DNA of 64,000 nt from Nocardia carnea NBRC 14403. Lineage in GTDB: Bacteria > Actinomycetota > Actinomycetes > Mycobacteriales > Mycobacteriaceae. Under the pieces are notes generated by a model. That model had not been told where the DNA came from, did not search any database, and saw nothing but the letters and a program-made list of their open reading frames with translations. A program made the position numbers and the translations under genes. Where the stretch lies: assembly GCF_000308515.1 (NCBI RefSeq), contig NZ_BAFV01000022.1, positions 62,001 to 126,000 of the forward strand. Reading direction: 5' to 3'. Shown in pieces: positions 56,345 through 64,000 of the stretch (position 1 is its first letter; every line of letters starts with the position of its first letter).

Positions 56345-56732
56345 TGCGGTTCCTTGTCCTCGGGCCGGTGGGCCGGGCGAAACGGTGTCGTCGTGATGAC
56401 GAAAGCGGCACTCGGTCTGTGACAACCGCGCCGCTCACCAGGATATTGCGCCGTAACTGGATGCTTCCAGTTCACCGGCCGGTCTCGGCATTGCCGCAGC
56501 CACCGGCACCGCGATCGCTCGGCTACCTACTGCGCTGAGACCGGCGTGGCGGCGAGGGATGCGTTCGAAAGCCCTCGGGACCTGGGAGTGCGGTAACAGC
56601 ACGGCGATCTCGCCGAGCTGCCGGTCGCGACAACTGGGCAATGCCCACCGGATCGGCGAAGTGCGCGGCGGTCCTCCCAGGCCTACGGCGCCCCCGCAGC
56701 CGCCCGCATGCGGTGGTGGTTAGGCTCGGCCG
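56345..56732. other. 388 bp region without a supported gene
   Basis: Holds the promoter of the sigma factor on the left and of cobD on the right. A 68-codon minus-strand frame at 56435-56641 (GEIAVLLPHSQVPRAFERIP...) reads like a partial protein but has no ribosome site and matches nothing I know. Confidence 0.45.
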
Positions 56733-57665
56733 GTGCGTAGCGGTGTTTCGACGGCGGCCGGTCTGCTGGCCGGATTCGCGCTGGACCGTCTGTTCGGCGA
56801 TCCACAGCGGTGGCATCCGGTGGCCGGGTTCGGGATGCTTGCGGCGTCCCTGGAGACGACGACCTACGCGGATCGGCGGCGGGCCGGGATCGTGCACGAG
56901 CTGGTGCTGGTCGGCGCAACTGTGAGCGGGGGCCTCGCGGTCCGTCGTGGGGGTGCGCTGCCGGTGGCCCTGGCGACCTGGACCGTGCTGGGCGGGCGAA
57001 GTCTGGCACGGACCGGGTATGCGATGGCGCAGCGGCTCGAATCCGGCGATCTGGCGAGAGCCAGGGAACTGCTGCCCGCGCTGTGCGGTCGCGACCCGGA
57101 GGTCCTCGATGCCGACGGGCTGACCCGGGCCGCGCTGGAGTCGATTGCGGAGAACACCTCCGATGCCGCAGTCGCGCCCTTGCTATGGGGTGCCGTGGCG
57201 GGTGTGCCCGGGCTGGTCGGCTATCGGGCGGTGAACACGCTGGACGCGATGATCGGCTATCGCAACGAACGGTACCGGCGGTTCGGCTGGGCTGCGGCGC
57301 GCGTCGACGATATCGCCAACCTGCTACCCGCGCGCGTGACCGGCCTGCTGACCGCGGTGGTGGCGCCGGCGGTCGGTGGGCGACCACGTGACGTCATTCG
57401 GATATGGCGCCGCGATGCGCGTCGGCACCCGAGCCCCAACGCAGGCGTGGTGGAGGCGTCGGCCGCGGGCGCGCTCGGTATCCGGCTCGGCGGGAGCACC
57501 GAATACCGGCACGGGATCGAACAGCGCCCCGAACTCGGCGACGGCCCACCCCCGGCCGTCGCCGACCTGCGCCGGGCGGTGCGGTTGTCGACACTGGTGC
57601 AATACGCGGCGCTTGCCTCGGCCGTAGTGCTGGTCGTGGCTCGGCCTGCGCCGAACCGCGCTTGA
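56733..57665 (+). CDS. cobD: adenosylcobinamide-phosphate synthase (CobD/CbiB)
   Basis: 310 residues, several TM segments. N-terminal LLAGFALDRLFGDPQRWHPVAGFG, the ESIAENTSDAAVAPLLWGAVAG motif and NTLDAMIGYRNERYRRFGWAAARVDDIANLLPAR are diagnostic. It attaches the aminopropanol arm in cobalamin synthesis at the membrane. GTG start. No other cob genes in the window. Confidence 0.95.
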   Translation: MRSGVSTAAGLLAGFALDRLFGDPQRWHPVAGFGMLAASLETTTYADRRRAGIVHELVLVGATVSGGLAVRRGGALPVALATWTVLGGRSLARTGYAMAQRLESGDLARARELLPALCGRDPEVLDADGLTRAALESIAENTSDAAVAPLLWGAVAGVPGLVGYRAVNTLDAMIGYRNERYRRFGWAAARVDDIANLLPARVTGLLTAVVAPAVGGRPRDVIRIWRRDARRHPSPNAGVVEASAAGALGIRLGGSTEYRHGIEQRPELGDGPPPAVADLRRAVRLSTLVQYAALASAVVLVVARPAPNRA

Positions 57666-57683
57666 GCCAGAGCCACGATTGAG

Positions 57684-58246
57684 TCAGTCGTGGCGGCTGC
57701 GACTTGTCGAGTCGGTTACGAGGGAGCGTCCGAACCAGAGTTGGAGCTGGTCGGGTTCGGTTACTCCGCGCTGGGGGCGGATGGCGCCGGTCAGCCAGTC
57801 CTCCGGAAGCCAGAGCTCATTCGGGTCGTTGTACTCCGCCGCTTCCGTAATACCTCGGATCGTTTGATCGGCGAGCTGAAGGAACATCGTGAACGTCGAC
57901 CGTGCCAAAGTGGTATTGATGGTCCGCCCATCCTTGGCGTCCGAGATTTCGACCCAATGCTCCGGAAGCTGCGGCAACGCGCGGTGTGCGACCTTGTGAC
58001 GGATCAATACCCACCAGTCGACGAGGCGGACGAGGTCATCGTCGAGGCCTTCTGCGATGTAATCGAAGGTCAGACGCTTGCCGGAGCCACGGCTGGCGAG
58101 CTGGATCCGCCATGCGCCTGGTAGCAGCCCGGCAGATGCGGCATCGAGCGTACTGACGACTGCGGAGGGGCCGCCGGATGTGTTGGCACGTAGAGGTTAA
58201 TCCTGCCAGGGCGACAGATCGGTGCGAAGATCGCCGACTTCGGCAT
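57684..58246 (-). pseudogene. unknown accessory gene, probably frameshifted near its start
   Basis: Codons 57684-58196 are open and protein-like (QLASRGSGKRLTFDYIAEGL, DLVRLVDWWVLIRHKVAHRALPQLPEHWVEISD, FLQLADQTIRGITEAAEYNDPNELWLPEDWLTGAI). The first usable start in that frame is TTG 58007. The likely N-terminus (MPKSAIFAPICRPGRINLYVPTHPAAPP from 58246) is in another frame, so a 1-nt shift near 58150-58160 is suspected. Family not recognised. Confidence 0.5.
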
Positions 58247-58362
58247 TTGAGTTTGCAGGGTCTTGAAAGAGTCGAGAAGGCGGTGGCCTGTCGCGGCCGG
58301 TGAAGCTGGAAGCTCCATAGCCCTGGCTCAGAGTTGGCGAGGGGCTATGCTGTGGCCTCGTA

Positions 58363-58551
58363 TCAGAGGCGGGCGGCGCCCAGGAAGGCGTCCCACTCGG
58401 CCGGTGTGAATACCAGGGCGGGGCCGGTCGGATTCTTGGAATCGCGCACCCCGACCACGCCACCGTCGAGGTGGGCGACCTCTACGCAATCGGCTCCGCC
58501 CTGACTGTGGCGCGACTTGAACCAGCGGGCTCCGGACAAATCAACCTTCAC
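58363..58551 (-). CDS. DUF397 protein
   Basis: 62 residues: LSGARWFKSRHSQGGADCVEVAHLDGGVVGVRDSKNPTGPALVFTPAEWDAFLGAAR is a complete DUF397 domain. These small proteins are encoded after XRE/DUF5753 regulators in actinobacteria and may act as their antagonists. Start overlaps the stop of that gene by ATGA. Confidence 0.95.
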   Translation of the reverse strand: MKVDLSGARWFKSRHSQGGADCVEVAHLDGGVVGVRDSKNPTGPALVFTPAEWDAFLGAARL

Positions 58552-59444
58552 GTTGCAAAACTCCTTGCAATTTCTCTCAACAGGTCGCGGCTCGCTCGGG
58601 TGTCCGGTCCGGCCACTCGCAGGGTGGCAAAGGCCTCGCGAAATCTGAGCACATCCGCCTGCCTTTCAAGGTAGACGCTCCCTGTGTAGTTCTCGCAGTA
58701 GACCACCGGCGGCTGGGTCATCCTGCCCAGTGCATCAGTACCGAAGTCCATGATCGTGAAAGGTGGAAGTGCCGCCCCCAAGGGGATCCCGGCATCGAAG
58801 GGCAGGATCCGCACCTCCACATTCGGCAGGGTGCCGATATCGGCCAGGTGCCGCAGCTGAGCGACCATCACTCGCCTATCACCCACCACGGTCCGCAATA
58901 CGGACTCGTGAAGCACGAATGATGCGGTGACCGGACGGCGTTTGCGGGTGAGGATGTGCTGCCTCTGCGACCGGACCTGCACCCTGCGTTCCAGTTCGTC
59001 CTCGGTCTCGTCCGAGAAGTAGCGGCGGTCGATCGCCCGTGTGTAATCCGCCGTTTGCAGAATGCCGGGGATCAGCAGGGGCTGGTAGGCGGCCAATTCC
59101 TGGGCTCCGGCCTCCAGTCCGACATAGAGGTTGAACCAGGACGGGATCAGGTCCCCGTAGGCATGCCACCAGGACTTGGCCGGTGTCTGTTCGGCGAGGC
59201 CCTGGGCCACCGCCGTTTGGTTGTCGTCGAGTCCATAGTTCTCACACAGTGCGAGGACATCGCGCGCCCGGACCCGCTCGGTCAGTCCGCGTTCCAGTCG
59301 GCTCAGCGTCGACTTGTTCCACTCCATCAAGGAGGCGGCCTGCTCCAACGTCATCCCGGACCCCTCCCGCGCCTCCTTGAGATAGCGGCCCAGCTGCCGA
59401 CGCGGCAGTGTCCCGCCCACCTCGAGCGACCGATCCTCCTTCAT
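58548..59444 (-). CDS. XRE-family regulator with DUF5753 domain
   Basis: 298 residues. HTH near the N-terminus (LGRYLKEAREGSGMTLEQAASLMEWNKSTLSRLERGL), then a DUF5753 domain (YQPLLIPGILQTADYTRAI, RKRRPVTASFVLHESVLRTVVGD, VYCENYTGSVYLE). WhiJ-like families of this type regulate development or antibiotic genes in Streptomyces. Paired with DUF397 and divergent from two small genes; a dyad at 59508 may be its operator. Confidence 0.94.
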   Translation of the reverse strand: MKEDRSLEVGGTLPRRQLGRYLKEAREGSGMTLEQAASLMEWNKSTLSRLERGLTERVRARDVLALCENYGLDDNQTAVAQGLAEQTPAKSWWHAYGDLIPSWFNLYVGLEAGAQELAAYQPLLIPGILQTADYTRAIDRRYFSDETEDELERRVQVRSQRQHILTRKRRPVTASFVLHESVLRTVVGDRRVMVAQLRHLADIGTLPNVEVRILPFDAGIPLGAALPPFTIMDFGTDALGRMTQPPVVYCENYTGSVYLERQADVLRFREAFATLRVAGPDTRASRDLLREIARSFAT

Positions 59445-59507
59445 GCGCTCCCCCTCTTGTTGCGTTACAAGCCGATTGCTTGTTGCAGAACGCGCCGATC
59501 ATAGAAT

Positions 59508-59521
59508 GTGTTGCACAACAC
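59508..59521. promoter_or_regulatory. palindrome GTGTTG-CA-CAACAC between XRE gene and small operon
   Basis: Perfect 6 bp dyad in the 191 bp divergent promoter; TTGTTGCA occurs again about 30 bp to the left (59480-59487). The region is more AT-rich than its surroundings. Candidate XRE operator. Confidence 0.45.
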
Positions 59522-59635
59522 TGCATGGTAGTTCGGTGAAATTTCGCTGACCAGCTGTTTTGCCCTGTATTCAACGGTTCCTGCGCGGCAGTCTCATAGC
59601 GAAGCCACCCGACCGAACACACCGGAGGTGCCCTG

Positions 59636-59821
59636 ATGGATTCCGTTCCGCCCCTGAACCATAGCGCCGTAACCGCTATGACTGTCGACCGTGCACATCG
59701 AATCATGCAGGAGCACATCGACTGCCCAATTACAGTATGCCGCCTGAAATCGCAGGCCAAAACCATGCTGGTGGACCATGATCGGCTGGTTCCATCCGAC
59801 CGTCCGCAGTTCGGGTTCTGA
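59636..59821 (+). CDS. 61-residue protein of XRE-linked operon
   Basis: MDSVPPLNHSAVTAMTVDRAHRIMQEHIDCPITVCRLKSQAKTMLVDHDRLVPSDRPQFGF (given in parts: HRIMQEHIDCPITVCRLK; LVDHDRLVPSDRPQFGF). GGAGG is eight bases upstream. The stop overlaps the next start. One Cys-rich short segment (DCPITVC); no recognised family, but small proteins of this kind are common opposite XRE-DUF397 pairs. Confidence 0.65.
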   Translation: MDSVPPLNHSAVTAMTVDRAHRIMQEHIDCPITVCRLKSQAKTMLVDHDRLVPSDRPQFGF

Positions 59822-60114
59822 TGGCCCTGGACATGGAGAGTCAACTGCGCGAACTCGAGATCGGCGTGATCCAGGATGTAATCGACGCCGTGGACGCGCA
59901 ATTGAACGATGCACCGAATCTCGCGGTGCCGCGGTCCAGGGTCTATGCCTCGGTCCTCTATGCCGTCATGGTCAGCGCCACGGAATCCGGTCACTTCGGT
60001 GCCGGGATGCTGAGCAATGCGCCACTGCTTGACGCGATTCTTTCCGGTGACGAAGGCACCCAGCACGGTGCACTGGTCTTTGCCACGTTGGTGGGGCTGA
60101 ATGCACTCGAGTGA
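59821..60114 (+). CDS. 97-residue hypothetical protein of XRE-linked operon
   Basis: Mostly helical, acidic: MESQLRELEIGVIQDVIDAVDAQLNDAP, then YASVLYAVMVSATESGHFGAGML and a C-terminal DEGTQHGALVFATLVGLNALE. The start shares one base with the upstream stop, so translation is coupled. Unknown function. Confidence 0.65.
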   Translation: MALDMESQLRELEIGVIQDVIDAVDAQLNDAPNLAVPRSRVYASVLYAVMVSATESGHFGAGMLSNAPLLDAILSGDEGTQHGALVFATLVGLNALE

Positions 60115-60212
60115 TTTCGGGATTCAGTCGTGTCCGGGCGACTCCGGCGGTGATCGGTCGCAGCGCCGGCCGGGTGCACTGTGCTGCAACGTGGGTGCGC
60201 GCGGCCGGAGTA

Positions 60213-61352
60213 TCAGTCTGCGGCCGTTGAGAGTGTGACGATTTCGTTCAGCACCTCGGTGGGCGCCGGGAGTGCGGCGATCTGGTGCGCGGCCTTCGCG
60301 GTTGCTTCGCGCAGGTTCGTGTCCTGTAGTGCCGCGGTGACAGCATCGGGAAGAGCGGCGGCCGTGTCCACGACCAGCGCGACCCCGGCGGCCTGTGCGC
60401 GGGCGGCGTTGATCGGCTGGTCGGCGCCCTGCGGCCAGAGCACGAGTGGCACGGCCCGGCTCATCGCCGCCAGCACAGTTCCGGCGCCGCCGGCCGAGAC
60501 CACCAGGTCGACGCCGGACAGCAGCTGGTCCATCGGGGCGAACTGGACGAAATGCACGGATTCGGGGTGTGTAACAAGTGGCGCGGCGGTCGTCTCCTCC
60601 TTCATCGCCATGCCGACCGTCGCGATCACGCCGGCGCCGGTGGCTGCGACGGCCCCCACCACCTCGTCGAGCAGGGCCCGGTCCGAGAAAATGGTGCCCA
60701 GAGTGACGAGCACGTGTGGCTGCCCAGGGTGCCGCGCCGGCGGCTCCCACGTCGAACCCGGTGTGGAATGCGGTTCCGGCCGCATGGGTACACGCGGTAC
60801 ATCGGTGCGGATATCCGGTCCTTGAACAGCAGGTGGGCAGGGGTCGATATAGCAGCGCGGTACTGCCGGGACGAGCCCGCGGTCGCTGTATCGCTTCGCG
60901 GCCGCGCCGGTGATCTCCGCGACGACCGGTTCGGGTAGCGCCGGGCCCAGGCCGATCTGATGCCAGGGCACCTCGAGGGTGGCGGCCACCGCCGGGCCGA
61001 CGGTGTCGAACGCCTCTGCGATCACCGCGTCCGGACGCCATTCGCGCGCGGCCGCGACGGCATCGTCTATCGCTGTTTCCAGGCGGGCGCCACCGAAGAT
61101 CTCGCCGATCACTTCCGGCGTGGGCTGCATGACATCGATCCCGGTGCGTTCCTGGGCGAGGAGCGAGAATTCGAGCGGCATGGTCCCGGCGGGAAGAAGG
61201 TCGGCGCCGGGCACTTCGCGTGCCACCACTTCGGCCATTCCGGAGCAGGTGAGAACGCCGACGCGGTGTCCGCGGTCGAGTGCCGTCCGCGCCAGTGGCA
61301 CAACCGGGAACAGATGGCCGAACGCCGGGGTGACGGAGAAGAGTAAACGCAA
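60213..61352 (-). CDS. GT-B glycosyltransferase (macrolide/UGT-like, GT1)
   Basis: 379 residues. N-terminal RLLFSVTPAFGHLFPVVPLARTALDRGHRV is the acceptor-domain start. HVLVTLGTIFSD opens the donor domain, and VSAGGAGTVLAAMSRAVPLVLWPQGADQPINAARAQAAGVAL is the nucleotide-sugar motif of antibiotic glycosyltransferases. TTG 61352 with GGAG is preferred over GTG 61373. It probably glycosylates a small molecule; the Dabb and LAL genes next to it may belong to the same small pathway. Confidence 0.88.
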   Translation of the reverse strand: MRLLFSVTPAFGHLFPVVPLARTALDRGHRVGVLTCSGMAEVVAREVPGADLLPAGTMPLEFSLLAQERTGIDVMQPTPEVIGEIFGGARLETAIDDAVAAAREWRPDAVIAEAFDTVGPAVAATLEVPWHQIGLGPALPEPVVAEITGAAAKRYSDRGLVPAVPRCYIDPCPPAVQGPDIRTDVPRVPMRPEPHSTPGSTWEPPARHPGQPHVLVTLGTIFSDRALLDEVVGAVAATGAGVIATVGMAMKEETTAAPLVTHPESVHFVQFAPMDQLLSGVDLVVSAGGAGTVLAAMSRAVPLVLWPQGADQPINAARAQAAGVALVVDTAAALPDAVTAALQDTNLREATAKAAHQIAALPAPTEVLNEIVTLSTAAD

Positions 61353-61598
61353 TTTTGCTCCAAAGGTGTGCACTGTTCAGGTGCGGAAAGCTCGGCGGTG
61401 CTTTCCGGATGATGTTGTGAAGAGTGTTTCCAGTGCTGCGGCACCGCTTTCGGAGTCGACGGTAGTGGGCCGCGGCGGACCGGCGGAGAGCCGGAGTCAG
61501 CGGATGACTCGCAGCGGCGATCGCCCATCGCAGTACGGTGTGACAGTGCTGTGGGTGGGGTGATCACTGCTGCTCCCGTACTCGTTCGACGGTTACGG

Positions 61599-62015
61599 TC
61601 AGCCGGCATGCGGGCCCGGTGCACTCGCGCCGGAGTAGGAGGCGAGGTCTGCGACCAGCTGTGCGAGGGCCGGGTCCTCCTCGTACCGGCGCTGGTGCAG
61701 GAGGGCGATTTTCGTGGCGATCTCCGGGTCCTCGTCGTCGGTGACATCGAAGGAGACGAAATTTTCGACGAGGGGCAGGCCGATCTCGTCGGTGCGCCGG
61801 TGCGCGGGGTGTTTCAGGTACTCCCAGTAGCCGTCGAGGTCCTCGATCACATAGGTTGCGCCCCATTCGAAGTCGCCGCCGATGTCGCGGCCCACCACGA
61901 ACGAGACGACCGAGGGAATGACCCGCCCCTGGTTGCGGAGGCTTTCCAGTGCCTCGGCGACCTTGTCTGCGGGAGCATCGGGGCGCAGCGTGAGACGGGT
62001 GATGTGGTGGATCAT
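61599..62015 (-). CDS. Dabb-family (stress-responsive alpha/beta barrel) protein
   Basis: 138 residues from MIHHITRLTLRPDAPADK, with the central FVVGRDIGGDFEWGATYVIEDLDGYWEYLKHPAH and FVSFDVTDDEDPEIATKIALLHQRRYEEDP. A complete Dabb domain plus a short C-terminal helix. Dimeric ferredoxin-like folds of this type include cyclases and unknowns. Paralogue of the shortened protein at 37624. Divergent from LAL copy 2. Confidence 0.8.
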   Translation of the reverse strand: MIHHITRLTLRPDAPADKVAEALESLRNQGRVIPSVVSFVVGRDIGGDFEWGATYVIEDLDGYWEYLKHPAHRRTDEIGLPLVENFVSFDVTDDEDPEIATKIALLHQRRYEEDPALAQLVADLASYSGASAPGPHAG

Positions 62016-62110
62016 CGGATTTCTGCCTTCCGGTGTAGGTGCCCGGGCCGGTCGTGGCTGCCGGACACTTCGAGAATCGCACCGGCACAATGGTGTTCGC
62101 GTCGGTGAAA

Positions 62111-62137
62111 ATCACCTACATCGGCGGGGTAGGTGAT
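62111..62137. promoter_or_regulatory. inverted repeat between Dabb gene and LAL copy 2
   Basis: Perfect 9 bp arms ATCACCTAC and GTAGGTGAT with a 9 nt spacer, 20 bp before the LAL start. The arm core TCACCTAC recurs in the LAL copy 1 promoter (35226-35233). Candidate LuxR-type operator. Confidence 0.55.
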
Positions 62138-62157
62138 CTCCGCGTACTGTTCGCGGC

Positions 62158-64000
62158 GTGGGTACACCGGCGCATGCTCTGGTCGGAAGGGACGAGGAAT
62201 ACCGCAGGCTTGCGGCGCTGACCGCGGGGGCCGCGGCGGGCGCCGGCGGGGTTCTGGTTGTGCGCGGCGAGGCGGGGATCGGTAAGAGTACGCTGCTCGA
62301 CCACCTCCGGCGCACCGCACGCGGCGTGCGGATTCTCCAGGCATCGGGGTCGGAGTGGGAGGCCGAACTGCCGTTCGCCGCACTGCATCAGATGTGTGTG
62401 CCGCTGCTCGGCGGACTCGAAGGCCTGTCCACTTCTCACCGGACTGCGCTGGCGACCGCGTTCGGTGCCGGCGACGGCACACCGGAGATCTTCCGTATCG
62501 GGATGGCGGTACTGGAGTTGCTGGCCACGGCGGCGGAGAGCCGGCCGTTGCTCTGCCTCGTCGACGATGCGCACTGGGTCGACGACGCGTCGATGCGGGT
62601 ACTGATCTTTCTCGCCCGCCGGATCACGGTGGAGCCGATCGCGCTGGTGTTGGCTACCCGGCACGGCTTCGCGGAACTGCCGAGTATCGAGTTGAGCGGG
62701 CTGGCCGGCGACGAGGCACACCGGTTGCTGGACAGCATCCGGGCGACCCTCGATCCCGCGGTACGCGACCGGATACTGGCCGAGGCCGGTGGCAACCCGC
62801 TCGCCCTGCTCGAACTGCCCGGTGCGGGTGGGTTTTCGCTCCCCGGCCCGGTCACGGTGCCGGGCCGGGTCGAACGTAGTTTCGCCGATCGGCTCACTGC
62901 GCTGCCCGACGAGGTGCGGTTGCTGCTGACCGTCGCGAGCGCGGACCCCACCGGCGACGCCGACCTCTTGTGGGCGGCGGCCGGCCGGCTCGGTATCGAA
63001 CCGGCGGCGGGCGCCTACGCGGAAGCTTCCGGCCTGGTGGTGCTCGGTCCGGGCGTTCGGTTCTGTCATCCGCTCGCCCGGTCGGTGGTCTACCGGACTG
63101 CCGAGGTGCGGCAGCGGTATGCCGCGCACCGGACGCTGGCCGAGGTCACCGACCAGTTGAAGGACCCCGATCGGCGGGCCTGGCACCGTTCCCAGGCCGG
63201 GACCGGCCCCGATGAGGAGATCGCCGCCGAACTGGACCGCTCCGCCGCCCGCGCACGTGCCCGCGGCGGAGTGGCGGCGGCCGCGGCATTCCACGAACGG
63301 GCCGCCGCGCTCTCGCTGGACCCCGGCCGCCGATACCAGCGCACTCTCTCGGCAGCGCGTGCCCACTTGGATGCCGGTGCGGTGGACGACGCGGCCCACC
63401 TGCTCACCACCGTTACGGAAGCGAACGGCGACGATACTGCCCGGGCCGAGGTGGAGTCGATGCGCGGACGGATCGCGTTCGTCCGCCATTGCGACGGTGA
63501 CGGCCCGGAATTCATGCTGCGCGCGGCGCGACGCCTCGCCGGCACGGATCCCGCGAGGTCGCGGGACTGCTACCTCGATGCCGTCGAGATGGCCCTGGTG
63601 GTCGGGCGGGCGAGCGGGGTGATGGACATGGTGGTCGAGGCGGCACGGTCCGCACCACCGGTCGCCGGCCCGCCCGACCTGCTCGATGCGCTCGTGCGGC
63701 TGACGATCGACGGCCACCGCGCCGGAGCGCGTCCGGTCCGCGAAATCCTCGCCGCACCGCCGCAATGGGCAGGCCGGCCCGCGCTGGCGGCGATGCTGGC
63801 CGTGGAGCTGTGGGATGTCGACGCACACGACATGATCACCGAACGGGTGCTGGCCGGTGCACGGGAAACAGGGTCGCCGCTGACATTGCGTCTGGGGCTG
63901 GGTATGCGGGCCGCCAGTGCGGTGCACATCGGAGATTTCCGTGCGGCCGCGGCGGCGATCGCGGAAGAGGAAGCAGTGGCGGATGCGGTCGGTGTGGCGC
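62158..64000 (+). CDS. LAL-type LuxR-family ATPase regulator (copy 2), partial
   Basis: First 614 codons; the C-terminal HTH is beyond the right edge. GTG 62158 opens VGTPAHALVGRDEEYRRLAAL. Walker A GEAGIGKSTLLDHL, Walker B LLCLVDDAHWVDDASM, AGGNPLALLELPGAGGFSLPGPV. It aligns with LAL copy 1 throughout (for example SGSEWEAELPFAALHQMCVPLL against SGSEFEDEMPFAALHQLCVPVL). Probably controls the divergent Dabb and nearby glycosyltransferase genes. Confidence 0.92.
   Translation, partial: MGTPAHALVGRDEEYRRLAALTAGAAAGAGGVLVVRGEAGIGKSTLLDHLRRTARGVRILQASGSEWEAELPFAALHQMCVPLLGGLEGLSTSHRTALATAFGAGDGTPEIFRIGMAVLELLATAAESRPLLCLVDDAHWVDDASMRVLIFLARRITVEPIALVLATRHGFAELPSIELSGLAGDEAHRLLDSIRATLDPAVRDRILAEAGGNPLALLELPGAGGFSLPGPVTVPGRVERSFADRLTALPDEVRLLLTVASADPTGDADLLWAAAGRLGIEPAAGAYAEASGLVVLGPGVRFCHPLARSVVYRTAEVRQRYAAHRTLAEVTDQLKDPDRRAWHRSQAGTGPDEEIAAELDRSAARARARGGVAAAAAFHERAAALSLDPGRRYQRTLSAARAHLDAGAVDDAAHLLTTVTEANGDDTARAEVESMRGRIAFVRHCDGDGPEFMLRAARRLAGTDPARSRDCYLDAVEMALVVGRASGVMDMVVEAARSAPPVAGPPDLLDALVRLTIDGHRAGARPVREILAAPPQWAGRPALAAMLAVELWDVDAHDMITERVLAGARETGSPLTLRLGLGMRAASAVHIGDFRAAAAAIAEEEAVADAVGVA

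Overview
The window is high-GC actinobacterial DNA, most likely from Nocardia or a close mycolic-acid-producing relative. The best evidence is the block at 41-52 kb: ahpE, a DUF3052 gene, a lipoprotein gene, aceE, a PucR/CdaR-type regulator, fabD, acpM, kasA, accD6. This matches the gene order around the FAS-II locus of mycobacteria (Rv2238c-Rv2247), except that only one KAS gene is present. An IdeR-type iron box, two KstR-type operators, DUF3145 and DUF397/XRE gene pairs support the same placement. This assignment comes from reading the sequence; no database search was run.

Left part (1-10 kb). A 2,3-dihydroxybenzoate (catechol siderophore precursor) locus, dhbE<->dhbACB, diverges from a strong iron box at 796-814. 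Convergent to it is a coupled minus-strand operon: a sodium:solute symporter, two DUF1989 (urea carboxylase-associated / carboxyguanidine deiminase type) proteins and a carboxyltransferase that lacks the biotin carboxylase and biotinyl domains. A TetR gene is divergent from it across a near-perfect inverted repeat. A KstR-boxed thioesterase gene follows.

Middle (10-38 kb). Mostly unlinked transcription units: a MarR regulator, an epimerase, a BCCT transporter, a small gene behind a LexA-like box, two divergent near-identical two-TM mini-proteins, a Tat/lipoprotein DUF1254 protein, a receptor-type Ser/Thr kinase, a TerD-zinc ribbon-HNH fusion, pabB, an APH-type phosphotransferase, a KstR-boxed NDMA-dependent alcohol dehydrogenase, a serine hydrolase, DUF3145, TetR/MFS, a diguanylate cyclase, and a large LAL (LuxR) regulator divergent from an MFS-NmrA-Dabb operon.

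38-42 kb. After a GapB-type GAPDH comes what looks like the scar of an integrated element. A tRNA-Val(UAC) gene at 41284-41355 has its 3' half duplicated 1.5 kb away (39775-39815). An integrase active-site remnant and a frameshifted quinone oxidoreductase lie between the two copies.

42-52 kb is the core pyruvate dehydrogenase / fatty acid elongation block with two TTTTGT...ACAAA(A/G) inverted repeats that may be MabR sites and two strong hairpins. AhpE here carries an extra Cys five residues after the peroxidatic Cys.

52-64 kb. An orphan adenine-type DNA methyltransferase, a TetR gene with an upstream 55-codon gene, a gamma carbonic anhydrase, an ECF41 sigma factor, CobD, an accessory patch (disrupted gene, XRE-DUF397 pair, two small genes), and a second LAL/Dabb module with a glycosyltransferase. 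The second LAL runs off the right edge. It and its Dabb neighbour are paralogous to the pair at 32-38 kb; the first Dabb copy has lost about 34 internal residues.
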